Shown: positions 1 to 10,594 of the stretch, in pieces | How positions within the stretch are numbered: the first letter of the stretch is position 1 | How the letters are laid out: each line of letters begins with the position of its first letter | From: Symbiodinium natans | Taxonomy: Eukaryota > Sar > Dinophyceae > Suessiales > Symbiodiniaceae | Length of the DNA stretch: 64,000 nt | Assembly (NCBI GenBank): GCA_905221605.1 | Contig: CAJNDS010000369.1 | Location: forward strand, 62,001 to 126,000 | Direction: 5' to 3' | Notes under the pieces: generated by a model | Database searches by the model: none | What the model saw: only the letters and a program-made list of their open reading frames with translations | What the model was told of the DNA's origin: nothing | Program-made: the position numbers and the translations under genes

Positions 1-54
1 GTGGGCTTCTCTTGGGGCTTCCGAGCCTCCGCACCTATAAACCCTGAACCCTGG

Positions 55-480
55 TGCATGAAACCTGCACCCTACACCCTGAAACCCTAAACCCTAACAC
101 CTTAACACCCTAACACCCTAACACCCTCAACCCTACACCCTAAACCCGAAAACCTCAACCTCGAGGCACACGTCCCCATTCGGTGCAGCGTTGGCGCTGG
201 CCAGCCCCAGTGCCCAGAGGCGGAAGAGTAGAGTCTGGCTGGACATGTTCATGGAACCTTGTGGCAGCTTGAGGGTTTGGGAATGTGTAGGGTTTAGGTT
301 TAGGGTTTGGGGTTTAGGGTTTGGGGTTTGGGGTTTGGGATTTGGGGTTTGGGATTTGGGGGTTTGGGGTTTTTGGGTTTGGGGTTTGGGGTTTGGGGTT
401 GGGGTTTGGAGTTTGGGGTTTGGGGTTTGGGGTTGGGGGCTTGGGTTGGTATGCTCCTGCAAGGCTGGATCACTGCCACA
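55..480. repeat. degenerate telomere-like arrays (CCCTAA and GGTTTGG variants)
   Basis: Bases 55-150 are CCCTAAAC/CCTAACAC variants. Bases 280-455 are the opposite orientation, with TTTAGGG drifting into TTTGGGG and TTTGGGA. The orientation switch and the drift mark interstitial arrays, not a chromosome end. Confidence 0.85.
162..252 (-). CDS. candidate first exon with signal peptide
   Basis: On the minus strand an ATG at 252 (a second at 246) opens a short peptide: MSSQTLL, then a hydrophobic stretch ending in ALGLASANA, then APNGDVCLE. This has the shape of a cleavable signal peptide with an A-x-A type site. A possible donor (CTCGAG then GTTGAG) follows near 162, after which heptamer repeats begin. 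The rest of the gene would lie beyond the left edge. The gene is not recognised. The call rests only on composition and could be chance in a GC-rich spacer between repeats. Confidence 0.3.
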
Positions 481-583
481 AGAGTCTAGCAACTGCTCGG
501 AAAACACAAGCGCATGCATTCGGTGCGGTGTTTGGGGTATCCCTACACCCCAAACACGAACCCATATGTCGGGTACAGACATG

Positions 584-663
584 AAGCTCCTCCTCCTCCT
601 CCTCCTCCTCCTCCTCCTCCTCCTCCTCCTCCTCCTCCTCCTCCTCCTTCTCCTCCTCCTCCT
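584..663. repeat. CTC/GAG trinucleotide microsatellite
   Basis: About 25 units of CTC on the plus strand with one interruption (CTTCTC). Long poly-Leu, poly-Pro, poly-Glu and poly-Arg frames over it are products of the repeat, not genes. Confidence 0.95.
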
Positions 664-949
664 GATGCTGCAAAAATCTTGGGCACCAATCATAAGGACG
701 ACAGGGTTTAGGGGCTTTTCCGGGCGGATGTAGGACTCAGGGCCGGTTGGGGCCGACAGTTGTAGGTTTTTGCTGAGGCCCTCTACATCTGCCACCGCTA
801 AACCTCCAAGAAGGCACTAGGTATCAAGTTGATACGGGACCAAGCACTCATACTCAACCCTCCAGTCTGGAAAGCGCTGGTAGACGTACACTCCCTACCC
901 AGCTTATCTTCAAACAAACAGCTGCAGGTCCTCATCAAAACTAGCAACT

Positions 950-2010
950 CTACCCTGAACCCTAAACCCTAAACACAAACTTAGCTGGGCCCCTTATAAC
1001 TGGGAAATCACACAAGGCCAATCACAGGGGCATCCGGCCGGCAACTGATTCGGATTGAGTTTGATGAATACGCCCTGACCATAAAAATGCAGCAACTCTA
1101 GGCTCCCTAAACCCTAAACCCTAAACCCCAAACCCCAAACCCTAAACCCTCCATCATTCTCTTTCCCAAACATCCTGATCCGAACTCAAGGATTCCTTGC
1201 ATGGCTGGCCACCAGCGATGCGGAACTCGTGAGACCCTCCTCGGTTTGGATTCAGGGTTTAGGGTCTATAGGGCTTAGGGTTTAAAAAATAGGGTTTAAG
1301 GTTTAGGGTTTAGGGTTTAGGGTTTAGGGTTTAGGGTTCAGGGTTTAGGGTTTAGGGTTTAGGGGTCTATAGGACTTAGGGTTTTGTCTTAGGGGCTTAG
1401 GCATTTCAAGCCTTAAAGAAAAAATTAGGGTTTAGGGTGTAGGGTTTAGGGTTTAGGGTTTAGGGTTTAGGGTTTAGGGTTTAGGGTTTAGGGTTTAGGG
1501 TTTGGGACTTGGTGATGCTCTGCAGAAGCTTAGGGGCATCGATCGAGGAAAAAGAACCCGAAACCCCAACCCTAAATTTTAGGGTTTTGGGGTAGGGTTA
1601 GGGTTTGGGGTTTAGGTTGAGGGTTTAGGGCTTAGGGTCTTGTTAAACCCTAAACCCTAAACCCTAAACCTCTAAACCCTAAACCCTAAACCCTAAACCC
1701 CAATAAGCCCCAAGCCCCAAGCCCCAAAACCCCGAACCCTAAACCCCAACACCTCGTAGCGACATTCGGCGGCAGAGGGACTAAGCCAAAAGTTCGTTGG
1801 GGCCCGGAGGCTGGGAAGCAAAGCCAAGGCCTCAAGAACCAGGGCTGAGCGTGTATTTAGGGTTTAGGGTTTAGGGTTTGGGGTTTAGGGTTTGGGGTTT
1901 AGGGTTTAGGGTTTGGGGTTTGGGGTTAGGGTTTAGGGTTTAGGGTTTAGGGTTTAGGGTTTAGGGTTTAGGGTTTAGGGTTTAGGGTTTAGGGTTTAGG
2001 GTTTAGGGTT
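950..2010. repeat. interspersed TTTAGGG/CCCTAAA arrays, no clear gene
   Basis: Arrays of two to about twelve heptamers occur at 952-972, 1105-1150 (CCCTAAA), 1255-1380, 1430-1503, 1580-1650 (TTTAGGG), 1645-1745 (CCCTAAA) and 1858-2010 (TTTAGGG). The unique spacers (973-1104, 1151-1250, 1750-1850) contain only short open stretches. Their exon status cannot be judged. Confidence 0.85.
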
Positions 2011-2324
2011 CAGCATCTCAAGTCCAAGCATTCACTAGTCAAGCAGCTTGTCAAGCGTCGGAAAAAAATCCCACCCACCCAAGAAACCCATAACATTGAG
2101 AAAATATAAAGTTCAACCAATACTTTCCCGGTAGGCTTAAAGCTCAAAGTCTAGTTGGTCCAAAACTCACAATAGACCCTAAATCGTATGCCCCAAATCC
2201 TAAACCCTATGCCCCAAACCCCAAGAATGCTAAACCCCATGTCCCAAGTCCTACAGCCCTAATCCCTATGCCCCAAACCCTAAGAGCCCTAAACCCTTGT
2301 CTACCCCGGGTGGAAAAAACCATT

Positions 2325-3213
2325 TGCCGACGAAGGGGGTCAGGGTTTAGGGCCTCACCCAAAACCTAACGACGAAGGGGGTCAGGGTTTAGGGCCCGTC
2401 CGGGTGGAAAAAAACCATTTGCCCACGAAGGGGGTCAGGGTTTAGGGCCCCCCCCGGGTGGAAAAAAACCATTTGCCCACGAAGGGGGTCAGGGTTTAGG
2501 GCCCCCCCCGGGTGGAAAAAAACCATTTGCCCACGAAGGGGGTCAGGGTTTAGGGCCCCCCCGGGTGGAAAAAAACCATTTGCCCACGAAGGGGGTCAGG
2601 GTTTAGGGCCCCCCCGGGTGGAAAAAAACCATTTGCCCACGAAGGGGGTCAGGGTTTAGGGCCCCCCCGGGTGGAAAAAAACCATTTGCCCACGAAGGGG
2701 GTCAGGGTTTAGGGCCCCCCCCGGGTGGAAAAAAACCATTTGCCCACGAAGGGGGTCAGGGTTTAGGGGCCCCCCGGGTGGAAAAAAACCATTTGCCCAC
2801 GAAGGGGGTCAGGGTTTAGGGCCCCCCCCGGGTGGAAAAAAACCATTTGCCCACGAAGGGGGTCAGGGTTTAGGGCCCTCCCGGGTGGAAAAAAACCATT
2901 TGCCCACGAAGGGGGTCAGGGTTTAGGGCTCCCCCGGGTGGAAAAAAACCATTTGCCCACGAAGGGGGTCAGGGTTTAGGGCCCAAAGGCTCGGTTTTGA
3001 TCAAAAATCCAGAAAACGAGAGCCCACCCAGAAGCGTCGATTTCAGTACTAAAAAATCGCATTTTGAACTGGGACCCGGGCCGATCCTGGGGTCCCCCTC
3101 ATTTGGGGTGTTTTTGGAGGCACGGCCCAGGAAAAAAAAAACCATTTGCCCACGAAGGGGGTCAGGGTTTAGGGCCCAGAAAAAAAAACCACATGCCCAC
3201 GAAGGTCATTAGG
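2325..3213. repeat. 54-bp minisatellite with embedded TTTAGGG
   Basis: A unit of about 54 bp runs about twelve times from 2325 to 2985. Each unit has GGGTGGAAAAAAACC, CATTTGCCCACGAAG and GGGGGTCAGGGTTTAGGG, then a C-run of five to eight bases that changes length from unit to unit. A unique segment (2986-3135) follows, then two decayed units at about 3136-3213. Every unit carries one telomere-like heptamer. Confidence 0.9.
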
Positions 3214-3235
3214 GTTTAAATATACATAGTAAGAG

Positions 3236-3535
3236 AGGGTTTAGGGTTTAGGGTTTAGGGTTTAGGGTTTGGGCTTAGGGTTTAGGGTTTAGGGTTTAGG
3301 GTTTAGGGTTTAGGGTTAACCCTAAACCCTCAGCAACCTAACCCCAAAGTAAAAGCCAGCAGGGCACGGAAGGTTGTCACCGAGATCGCCACTGGCGCGC
3401 CCGAATCGAGGCTTTCCCAGCTTGCACCTTGCAGCTCAAGGGTTAGGGTTTAGGGTTTAGGGTTTAGGGTTTAGGGTTTAGGGTTCAGGGTTCAGGGTTC
3501 AGGGTTCAGGGTTCAGGGCTCAGGGTTCAGGGCCT
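3236..3535. repeat. TTTAGGG and TTCAGGG arrays
   Basis: TTTAGGG arrays lie at 3236-3318 and 3440-3485. The second grades into TTCAGGG up to about 3530. The spacer 3335-3440 reads openly on the minus strand and could hold an exon, but no start, stop or splice pair fixes it. Confidence 0.8.
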
Positions 3536-3559
3536 TGGGTGGAGAGTCCAGGGTTTACG

Positions 3560-3992
3560 TTTTAGGGTTGTGGAAATGAGGGTCCAGGATGCTTTGTCGA
3601 TCACCTCGGGAAGCTTCAGGGACATAATGGTGCGCCACGACGTGCCAAGGACAAACAGGGGGGTGGGGTATAGCAGAGGTATTATGTCCTTGGGGACCAA
3701 ATGAACCTCAAAAGGGTTTATGGTCTATATATCTTAATAGGGATTATTGTAGTATAGGGTATCGGCCCCCCAATTTCAGGGTTCATTTCGTCCCCAAAGG
3801 ATGTCCCTGGGAGTCCGTCAGAACCTGCGGATCTTTCGAACAACCCTCGTGTTCAAGGGGCAGGGTAGTGACAGGTCCAGATCTGCAGGAAGTGTGTGTA
3901 TGTGTGCCATGGTGCGGAAACCCGGTGAAATGTTTTGTGTCTGGACCCAGAGAACAGCTTAGTCCGTCATCACAGACGTGTGCCACAGCCAC
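3560..3992 (-). CDS. two candidate exons of an unrecognised gene, split by an introner
   Basis: Read on the minus strand, an open segment begins near 3992 and reaches LTDSQG at about 3800. It is then broken by an introner-like element. It resumes in frame after the AAG at about 3683 and continues to about 3560. If the intron starts at the first base of the duplicated GACAT and ends at CCCCAAG, codon CAG is followed by GGA-CAT-AAT and the frame stays open for about 45 more codons (reading GHNTSAIPHPP, then HVVAHHYVPEASRGDRQ). The product is not recognised. Support comes from frame continuity across the predicted intron, not from homology. Confidence 0.35.
3682..3797. mobile_element. introner-like element with inverted ends
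   Basis: One end reads CCTTGGGGACCAAATGAACC on the plus strand. The other end, on the minus strand, reads CTTTGGGGACGAAATGAACC. The flanks share GACAT on the minus strand, a likely target duplication. The core contains AAAGGGTTTA and a TATACTACAATAATCCCTA-like stretch that recurs in other introns of the window. Confidence 0.65.
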
Positions 3993-4911
3993 CCGAATGG
4001 CTCAGCGCGGACGAAATCATGGCGCTGAATTCTGAATGTGCCGTGTGCCTGCCCAAGTGTGCACGGTCACCCATTCGCACGTATGGTAAACCGCTGAACC
4101 CTAACCCCTAAACCCTCAATAAACCCTGTAAACCCTCAACCCTAAACCTCTAAAACCCTATAGCCTGCAAGCTGATGTCCTCAACGCACACGAGCCCAGC
4201 TTCCAGGGCTGAGAGTTGAAAGGTCTCGTGCTTCGGGGGGTTTAGGGTTTCGGGTTTTAGGGTTTAGGGTTTAGGGTTTCGGGTTTCGAGTTTAGGAGTT
4301 AGGGTTTAGGGTCTCGAGCCTCGGGGTGAGGAATTTAGGGCTTCAGGCGCAGGGCTTGTTACTGTTTAAGAACCCTAAAGTATTTTACTTCGAACATCCC
4401 CACCTTAGGGATTTGGATTTTTCGGGCACTCCAGGGAGTCTCTGGGGTTGGGCACTCCAGGAGCCTCTGCGGTCTCTGGGGTTGGGGACTCCTGGGGGTT
4501 GGGCACTCCAGGGAGACTCTGGGGTTGGGCACTCTAGGAGCAGACCGGGCGAGGAGAAGAGTTGAGTTTAAAATCGAACAACCCCACACCGAAGGTGGGG
4601 AAAAATATGTAAATATATTTTCCTTATAAGGGTAATAAGGGGATGTTTTTTCATTTTTGGGGGGGTTCTTAAGCCTTAAGCAAATAGTAGTTTGGGATTT
4701 GGAGTTTGGTGGATGTTCTTGGACTGGTGCAGGATTCGGCTTCCAGCTGAGTTTTACATCCGCCATGGACAGCCCAGACTCCACCGAAGCCCTCCTAAAC
4801 CCTAAACCCCAAATCCAAAACCCGAAGCCCTAAACACTAAACCCTAAACCCTAACCCTACACCCCAAACCCTAAACCCCAAGCCCCAAACCCTAAACCCT
4901 AAACCCCACAC

Positions 4912-5025
4912 CCGCACTCCGAGCTGAAGCCGAGGTCGTGGCCAAAATCCACCGTGACGTTCACGGTGTCATCCCGTGCCAGGCCGCAGTCCTCCACCAG
5001 CCTGGCTTCGGATGTACCGGGCTTA
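4912..5025 (-). CDS. candidate exon, unrecognised
   Basis: Minus-strand reading gives a peptide of about 35 residues beginning near TSEARLVEDCGLARDD and ending near DLGFSSECG, bounded on both sides by heptamer repeats. Composition is protein-like, with mixed charged and hydrophobic residues. Similar short open minus-strand pieces occur at about 4785-4700 (MADVKLSWKPNPAPVQ) and 4240-4170. They may belong to one gene with the 3992-3560 exons, but no splice pair proves it. Confidence 0.25.
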
Positions 5026-6120
5026 GGGTTTAGGGTTTAGGGTTTAGGGTTTAGGGTTTAGGGTTTAGGGTGTAGGGTGTAGGGTGTAGGGTTTAGGGTT
5101 TAGAGGGTCACTGTTCTAGCATTCACTAGTCATGGGGGGGTTCCAGGCTTAGGAACAAGCCCACCCACCCAAAGAATCCCATAACATTAAAGAAATATAA
5201 GCTCACTCAACAACGCATCAAGAATGGCTCAAGAACGGTGCCACGCTCCAAAAAAGGCTCAAGAACGGTGCCGACGCACCAACAAATGCTGAAGAACGGT
5301 GCCGACGCACCACAAATGGCTCAAGAACGGTGCCGACACACCAAAAACGGCTCAAGAACGGTGCCGATTGCACCAAAAAGTGCTCAACAACGGGGGGTAA
5401 AAAGCTAATAGGGTTGAAATCTATAAGTATAGAGAGGGTTTAGGGCTTAGGGCTTAGGGCTTAGGGCTTAGGGCTTACGGCTTAGGGCTTAGGGCTTAGG
5501 GCTTAGGGCTTAGGGCTTAGGGCTTCGGGCTCAGGGCTTACTAGGGCAGGGTAGGGTTTATAGGTTGCAAGAGGGCCACGTGGCCGCAAAATTACGCAGC
5601 GGGGGGCCACGTTGCCGGAAAAAAAATAATTCAGCTGATGCTCATTATGCTCTCCTCCCGCCTCGTCAAATCTGCGCAGTCACTGGGGCGGTGGGTGTTG
5701 TGAGTGTCTGGAGCCTGGGGGGCCACGTGGCCGCAAAATAACGCAGCTGATGTTCATGATGCTCTCCTCCCGCCTCGTCAAATCTGCGCAGTCACTGGGG
5801 CGGTGGGTGTTGCGAGTGTCTGGAGCCTGGGGGGCCACGTTGCCGGAAAATAATGCAGCTGATGCTCATTATGCTCTCCTCCCGCCTCGTCAAAACTGCG
5901 CAGTCACTGGGGCGGTGGGTGTTGCAAGCGTCTGGAGCCTGGGGCGCCACGTGGCCGCAAAATACTACAGCTGATGCTCATGATGCTCTGGGGCGGTGGG
6001 TCTAGAGCCTGGGAGGCCACGTGGCTGGAAAATGACGCAGCTGATGCTCATGATGCTCTCCTCCCGCCTCGTCAAATCTACGCAGTCACTGGGGCGTTAG
6101 GTCTTCCAAGCGTCTGGTGC
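5024..6120. repeat. heptamer arrays, 31-bp satellite and 115-bp satellite; no gene seen
   Basis: Bases 5024-5105 are TTTAGGG. Bases 5219-5395 are about six units of about 31 bp containing GGCTCAAGAACGGTGCCGAC. Bases 5431-5535 are the variant heptamer GGGCTTA. Bases 5566-6120 are about five units of about 115 bp, each with GGCCACGTGGCC (a perfect palindrome, changed to GGCCACGTTGCC in some units), GCAGCTGATG and CTCCTCCCGCCTCGTCAAA. Open frames through this satellite are repeat products. Confidence 0.85.
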
Positions 6121-6500
6121 TCCAACAACCCCAATCGGCAATCTTGAGGCCGACCTCGAAGAACCCTAAACCCTAAAACCTGAGAGGTTTTGCACTCGGC
6201 CAAGGGCAAGCCTGTGTGTAGGGTCTCGAGGGGCTTCGGGTGTAGGGTACCCAAGTCTCGTTTGCGTTAGAGTGTTGGTGGAGTATCGGGTTCAGGGCGT
6301 CGAGGCGGTTTAGGGTTTAGGGTTTAGGGTTTAGGGTTTAGGGTTTAGGGCTACAGAGGTTACGGAGGTTCGGGGCTCCAACAAACTATGTAGAAGCGGT
6401 TAGTCTACCAAAGGTGCAACCTGCCTCGCGCCTTTCGCGCGGGTTTAGGGTATAGGGTTTAGGGTTGAGGGTTGAGGGTTGAGGGTTTAGGGTTTAGGGT

Positions 6501-6590
6501 TCAGGGTGCCTCTGTCCATCGCGAAGTCGCGAGCCGCGAAGCTGGAGCCTGACCCACGAAGGGGAGGCCTCGGAATGTCAGGGGTGACTT
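6501..6590 (-). CDS. exon 5, possible C-terminus
   Basis: After CTTCTGCAG at 6591 the in-phase frame continues as KSPLTFRGLPFVGQAPASRL and reaches TGA at 6503-6501. The phase agrees with the exon 4 donor. Another frame of the same segment is also open, so this is only the most economical ending. Confidence 0.35.
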   Translation of the reverse strand, partial: KSPLTFRGLPFVGQAPASRLATSRWTEAP

Positions 6591-9500
6591 CTGCAGAAGT
6601 CTCAACTTGTTGTTTTTTTTTGGGGGGGAGAGGGGGGTTTAGGGTTAGGGGTTAGGCGTTTAGGGTTTAAGCTTTAGGAGTCCCTGTTACAGTAGATTCC
6701 TGTGCATTCCAGGGTAGAGGGTGTAGGGTTTGGGCTTTAAGGGTTTTGGGCTTAGGGCCAGGGTCCATAGTTTTCAGAACTACCCTGAAATGCAACAAAG
6801 GAACCCTGAGCCTTTCCGCCGAACGCTGCCGCAGCGTCTCCACCAGCATTCCTGGCCACACCGCTTGGGTGCCTTGCAGTTGGCCCCGGTAGAAGATGGA
6901 AAAGGCGCGCGGATGCTGGCGCACGGATGTAGCATCACGCCACTCGGCGATCTGGTTCTTTAAGTTCTGGTTCGATGTGAGCTCCTCTGATGCAAGCACC
7001 CCGCCCGTCATCGGACTGCGAACAGGCCCCGGCAAGCGGAACCACTGTAAGATGGCCTCACGCTCATAGGAGAAGCCGTCGGCAGCCACCACCGGATCGG
7101 CCATGACGTCGTGCCTTGGGGGCGGGGGAGAGGGGGGGGAGGGGGGGGGGGAATTCAGGGTTCAGCACCTTGGGGGGCGTAGGGTTGATTTTCGTCATTT
7201 ACTTGTGTGACTGCCGGAAGCTTCGGACTTGAAGTCAGACAAGGTGCGTGATGGCACACCGGAAGGCCGGCGGGGCATCCTCGTTCGCTGGCTCCGCCGG
7301 CGCCGGCGAAGGCTGGAGGGCTTGAACGAAGGTGGCTTTGTGCTTCGTGGCCAGGCGCACGAAGTTGGTGGAGGACTGGCCCTTCATCCGCTCCACTCGC
7401 AGGAGCTCCTCCAGGATGAGGGCCGCCTTCCCCGCGCGAACAGCTGGGACATCCGAGGCCAGGATCTGCTGGAAGACCAGGAAGTTGGGATTGGCTCGCC
7501 ACTTTCTCAAGGCGTCATCCAAAGCAGCCGGGGAGTCGTCCTCGGGTTCCGTCTCGTCCCATCCTTCTCCCCCGAGGTCATCCTCAGCCGAGTCTCCGTG
7601 CTCCGAGTCCTCCTCGAACCCTGTGTCTCCGCCCATGGATCTGGAGGTGTCCAAACATATCACCACTGCTTCCGACGCCGCGCGAGTTGCGAGGGAAGCC
7701 TCATCCTCCACTGCGCCACCTGCCTCTTGCTGCTGCCGAACCTCCCGCGCCAGCTGGTGCGGGCATTTGCTCAGCTCCTCCCCAGAAAGGGGGTCGAAAA
7801 GCAGCACATCACCGGCGCTGCACGGTGGCATGCCGCTGCAGACCACCACCTTATGGGGCACGGAAAGAGGAGCAGAAACTTGGGTCCTACATAGACTTTC
7901 ATGCGAGGGTACAAAAACGCCGAAGCCCGGACCCTAAACCCTAAACCCTAAACCCTAAACCCTAAACCCTAAACCCTAAACCCTAAACCCTAAACCCTAA
8001 ACCCTAAACCCTAAACCCTAACCCTAAACCCTAAACCCTAAACCCTAAACCCTAAACCCTAAACCCTAGCAGGCCTTGCCCTTTGGCCCCCGGGTGAGGC
8101 ACGGGTGAACCGTGCGGCCCAAGACTTGGGCCGCTACCAGCTGCAAGAAGCTGGCCTTCCCAGGGTCTAGGGTTTAGGGTTTAGGGTTTAGGGTTTAGGG
8201 TTTAGGGTTTAGGGTTTAGGGTTTAGGGTTTAGGGTTTAGGGTTAGGGTTTAATGTGTCTGGGGGGTTGAGGTAGCCCTAAACCCTATAAACCCTAACCC
8301 TTAACCCTAAACCCTAAACCTTAAACCCTAAACCCTAAACCCTAAGGATTCGTTGAAGCTGTTGGGCGGGCTAGTGGGAGCTCGCCGATCCTCTCCGCGG
8401 CCGCACTCGCCCTGCAGCGTGGCCATGGGGTAGAGGCAGGAGCCTGGGTGGGCGCAAGGTGGAAGGTGCCAACCACCCTAAACCCTAAACCCTAAACCCT
8501 AAACCCTAAACCCTAAACCGTAAACCCTAAACCCTAAACCCTAAACCCTAAACCGTAAGCCCCTTTCAGGCTCTTATGACAGATGAGAGGCGGCGCGGAC
8601 TGGTGCTCGAAGGCCCGAACCTTCGGACGCGCAGTTGCTCAAGCTACAAAAAGCTACAGGCTCTCTAGGGCAACTTACCCAGATTCGACAAGGGAGTGGG
8701 GTTGAGGGTTTAGGGTTTAGGGTTTAGGGTCTAGGGTTTAGGGTTTAGGGTTTAGGGTTTAGGGTTTAAGGTTTAGGGTTTAGGGGGCCTCAACACCTGG
8801 CTCATCCTGCCAAGGCGCCAGAGAGCCACCTCTCCACACCCAGGCCATGCGGCCTTCAGCCACACGGCATGCCTATGGAGCCATGCTCGGCCCATCACAG
8901 ATCCGGAGTCCTCCACCGCTTGCTCCTCAGCCCGCTGGAGCCATGCGACATCCTCCTCTGCATCCAGCGACGCGACGGTAACAACTCTCCACTGCTCGTT
9001 CCCTCCATCCGAGTCACTTGCGCGATTCAGGAGCATGGAAAACAGAATCCGCGAGCGCTCGAAGGCCTTGTGTGGCGGCAGATCCGCAGGCAGCATGCCC
9101 TGCAGCACGAGGAAGACGGCGCTCGAGAGCGCCAGCTTGTCGTGCAGCCGGAGGGTCCCCGGGCGCCCTGCCATGACGGCCTGCAGCGCCGCCACAGCCG
9201 GAGGCGACTGCGACACGGCCCGGAAATGGCCCAAGACCCGACGCCGCAAAGCATCGTTGCTCACAAGGCGTTTGCCCATCATGCACAGTGAGGACAAGAA
9301 GCAGCTCAGTCCGGCATCAGACTGCTTGCATTGGAAAGGCTGCCAAGCAGCGCACGTCTGGAAGGCAGCGTAGAACGTGCCGGAACCGGAAGAAGCCTCA
9401 ACTTGTGCGTCGGCCTCCTCTTGCATCACAGGCTGCGCGAAGAGCTCGCACACACCATCTGCTGGCTCGATGGCCAGCTCCACCAGGGTTTTGGACTCGC

Positions 9501-10349
9501 TCTCAGCGTCCAGCACCGGGAGGGGATGCCGATCAGTAAACAAAGCCAAGGATGCTGTAGCCACCGTGTTGACCTTCTGGTTCAAGATGCGCCGGAAGTC
9601 GACCATGCGAGTGCTCGCTGGCACCGTGAGCTGAAAATTTTGTAAGTCGGGGAGGTGGGTATGAACGACAAACGTTATCTGCCTCTCGCCGTCCCTCGCC
9701 TCTGCTGCGTCGTCGGTCATCTCGGCATCCGCGCCTTCGGATATCTTCGCCTCGGATGCCTCCGCATTGGGCCTCTTAGCCCTCTTGCCCGACACTGCCT
9801 TGGCCGTGGCTCGCTTTCTCCTCTTCTTCTTTGGCCCACGCAACCGCGACTTGCTTTCCCCGGCACCCGGACTCACGGGCGCAGGAACCTCGGAATCTTC
9901 TTTTGATGGACGTTGAGGCGGGGGGGGTTACAGCTTCGGGTCTTAGAGTTGACGGTTTAGGCCAAACAATAAAAAATGATCTTCCTTATAAGGGTAGTAT
10001 AGGGATTATTATTCTATACTCTTTTGGGGTTCTGAAACAGTAGTTGAAGTCCCCAGGGTTGATGATAAGCAGCTTGCGGCTGCGTATCCGGCATCGGGTC
10101 GACCACCACCTTGACCGCAGTGTCCCTGCTGACCCCCACGTCTGCAGGAACGGCTTCGAACAGGTCAATGTCCACACCATCTTGCCGGGTCAGCCTCACA
10201 AACGACAGCTCTTTGTCGTCCATTCTGGGCTCGGCCTTGCGCCGCAGGTCATCCGCAATGTCGCCCTCCTCCAGAAAGACGCTTTGATCGCGGCCATGGT
10301 TGCTCAGCCATACCCGCCGACGCTTCGCGGCAGGCTCATCCGAAGCCAT
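6501..10349 (-). CDS. multi-exon ubiquitin-like / vWA / U-box protein gene
   Basis: At least five minus-strand exons form one gene: about 10349-10056, 9899-8797, about 7886-7248, 7114-6784 and 6590-6501. The predicted product has ubiquitin-like segments and a basic nuclear-localisation-like stretch, then a von Willebrand A start with the metal-binding motif DTSRS, then a U-box. The U-box is the family that recruits E2 enzymes in ubiquitin ligation. The U-box is split by an intron exactly inside its conserved start (AITH then DVMADPV), and the frame is restored by the GC-AG intron 7247-7115, which strongly supports one gene. Further small exons may lie in 8790-7900. The large introns hold converging heptamer arrays. 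The link between exons 2 and 3 is inferred from order and strand only. Confidence 0.6.
6784..7114 (-). CDS. exon 4, U-box domain
   Basis: Joined to exon 3 it reads AITH-DVMADPVVAADGFSYE, then LQWF, then SPMTGGVL, then LTSNQNLKNQIAEW. These are the conserved landmarks of the U-box fold in the right order and spacing (about 65 residues). The acceptor is CCCCCAAG before GCAC at 7114. The donor is AGG then GTAGTT at 6783. About 50 residues after the U-box are not recognised. The U-box call is firm. Confidence 0.75.
7115..7247 (-). mobile_element. GC-AG intron with duplicated GCAC, introner-like
   Basis: On the minus strand the left edge reads GCAC then CTTG, and the right edge reads CAAG then GCAC. 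The intron begins with GC, the first two bases of the duplicated GCAC, and ends in the AG of the element. It interrupts the U-box. A C-rich tract precedes the acceptor. Confidence 0.5.
7248..7886 (-). CDS. exon 3, vWA start and lead-in to the U-box
   Basis: The frame is open from an acceptor near 7886 (TATGTAG then GACCC; an alternative AG lies at 7896) to the donor at 7247. It contains SEAVVICLDTSRSM, where D-T-S-R-S matches the MIDAS consensus DxSxS of von Willebrand A domains. It also has a strongly acidic insert, a helical segment and finally FRCAITH. The vWA domain appears short compared with the usual 180 or so residues, because the acidic insert directly follows the MIDAS. Unspliced, the frame would stop after THLV, which is intron sequence. 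Confidence 0.6.
7932..8787. repeat. converging telomere-like arrays inside intron 2
   Basis: CCCTAAA arrays lie at 7932-8068, 8275-8345 and 8477-8556. TTTAGGG arrays lie at 8166-8252 and 8703-8787. The longest has about 19 nearly perfect heptamers. The unique islands between them (8070-8165, 8346-8476, 8560-8700) each keep an open minus-strand frame and may hide small exons. Confidence 0.85.
8797..9899 (-). CDS. exon 2, basic stretch plus ubiquitin-like segment
   Basis: The exon starts after an AG at about 9901-9900 and ends at CAG followed by GTGTTG at 8796, a canonical donor that removes the repeat-encoded tail. The product has a lysine/arginine block (GPKKKRRKRATAKA), an acidic linker, and a segment beginning QITFVVHTHLPDLQNFQLTV that resembles a ubiquitin-like domain. 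A helical region follows (FLSSLCMMGKRLVSNDALRR). Roughly 365 codons in one exon with no stop makes this a firm coding call. The function of the helical part is not recognised. Confidence 0.65.
10056..10349 (-). CDS. exon 1, ubiquitin-like N-terminus
   Basis: The ATG at 10349 begins MASDEPAAKRRRVWLSNHG. The frame stays open about 95 codons and includes LTRQDGVDIDLFEAV and AVKVVVDPMP. The segment has the alternating strand and helix look of a ubiquitin-like fold, but identity is low and this is inference. The 3' boundary is uncertain because the intron starts with CCCTGGGGACTTCA, an introner-like end, and the donor base cannot be chosen. Confidence 0.5.
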
Positions 10350-10594
10350 GACGCCGAGTGATCTGATGGGATTGTTGGCTATCACCCTAAACCCTAAACC
10401 CTAAACCCTAAACCCTAAAACAGCCGGGTCTGCCAAGGGAGCTTTAGTCGCATCCGTGGTTCTCAGCTGAACTGTGCCAAGAGCTTGGTGCCTACACAGA
10501 CCAACTGAGAGGAACTGCTGCGCATGAAACCTTTTGTGTTCGTGGAGTCTCGCCGACTGGAAGTCAGATGTTGGGGATGCCAGAAGGGGGGAAT

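Noticed and set aside
133-795. Long frames with poly-Arg, poly-Glu, poly-Leu or poly-Pro
   Set aside because: They are translations of the CTC/GAG microsatellite and GGTTTGG arrays.
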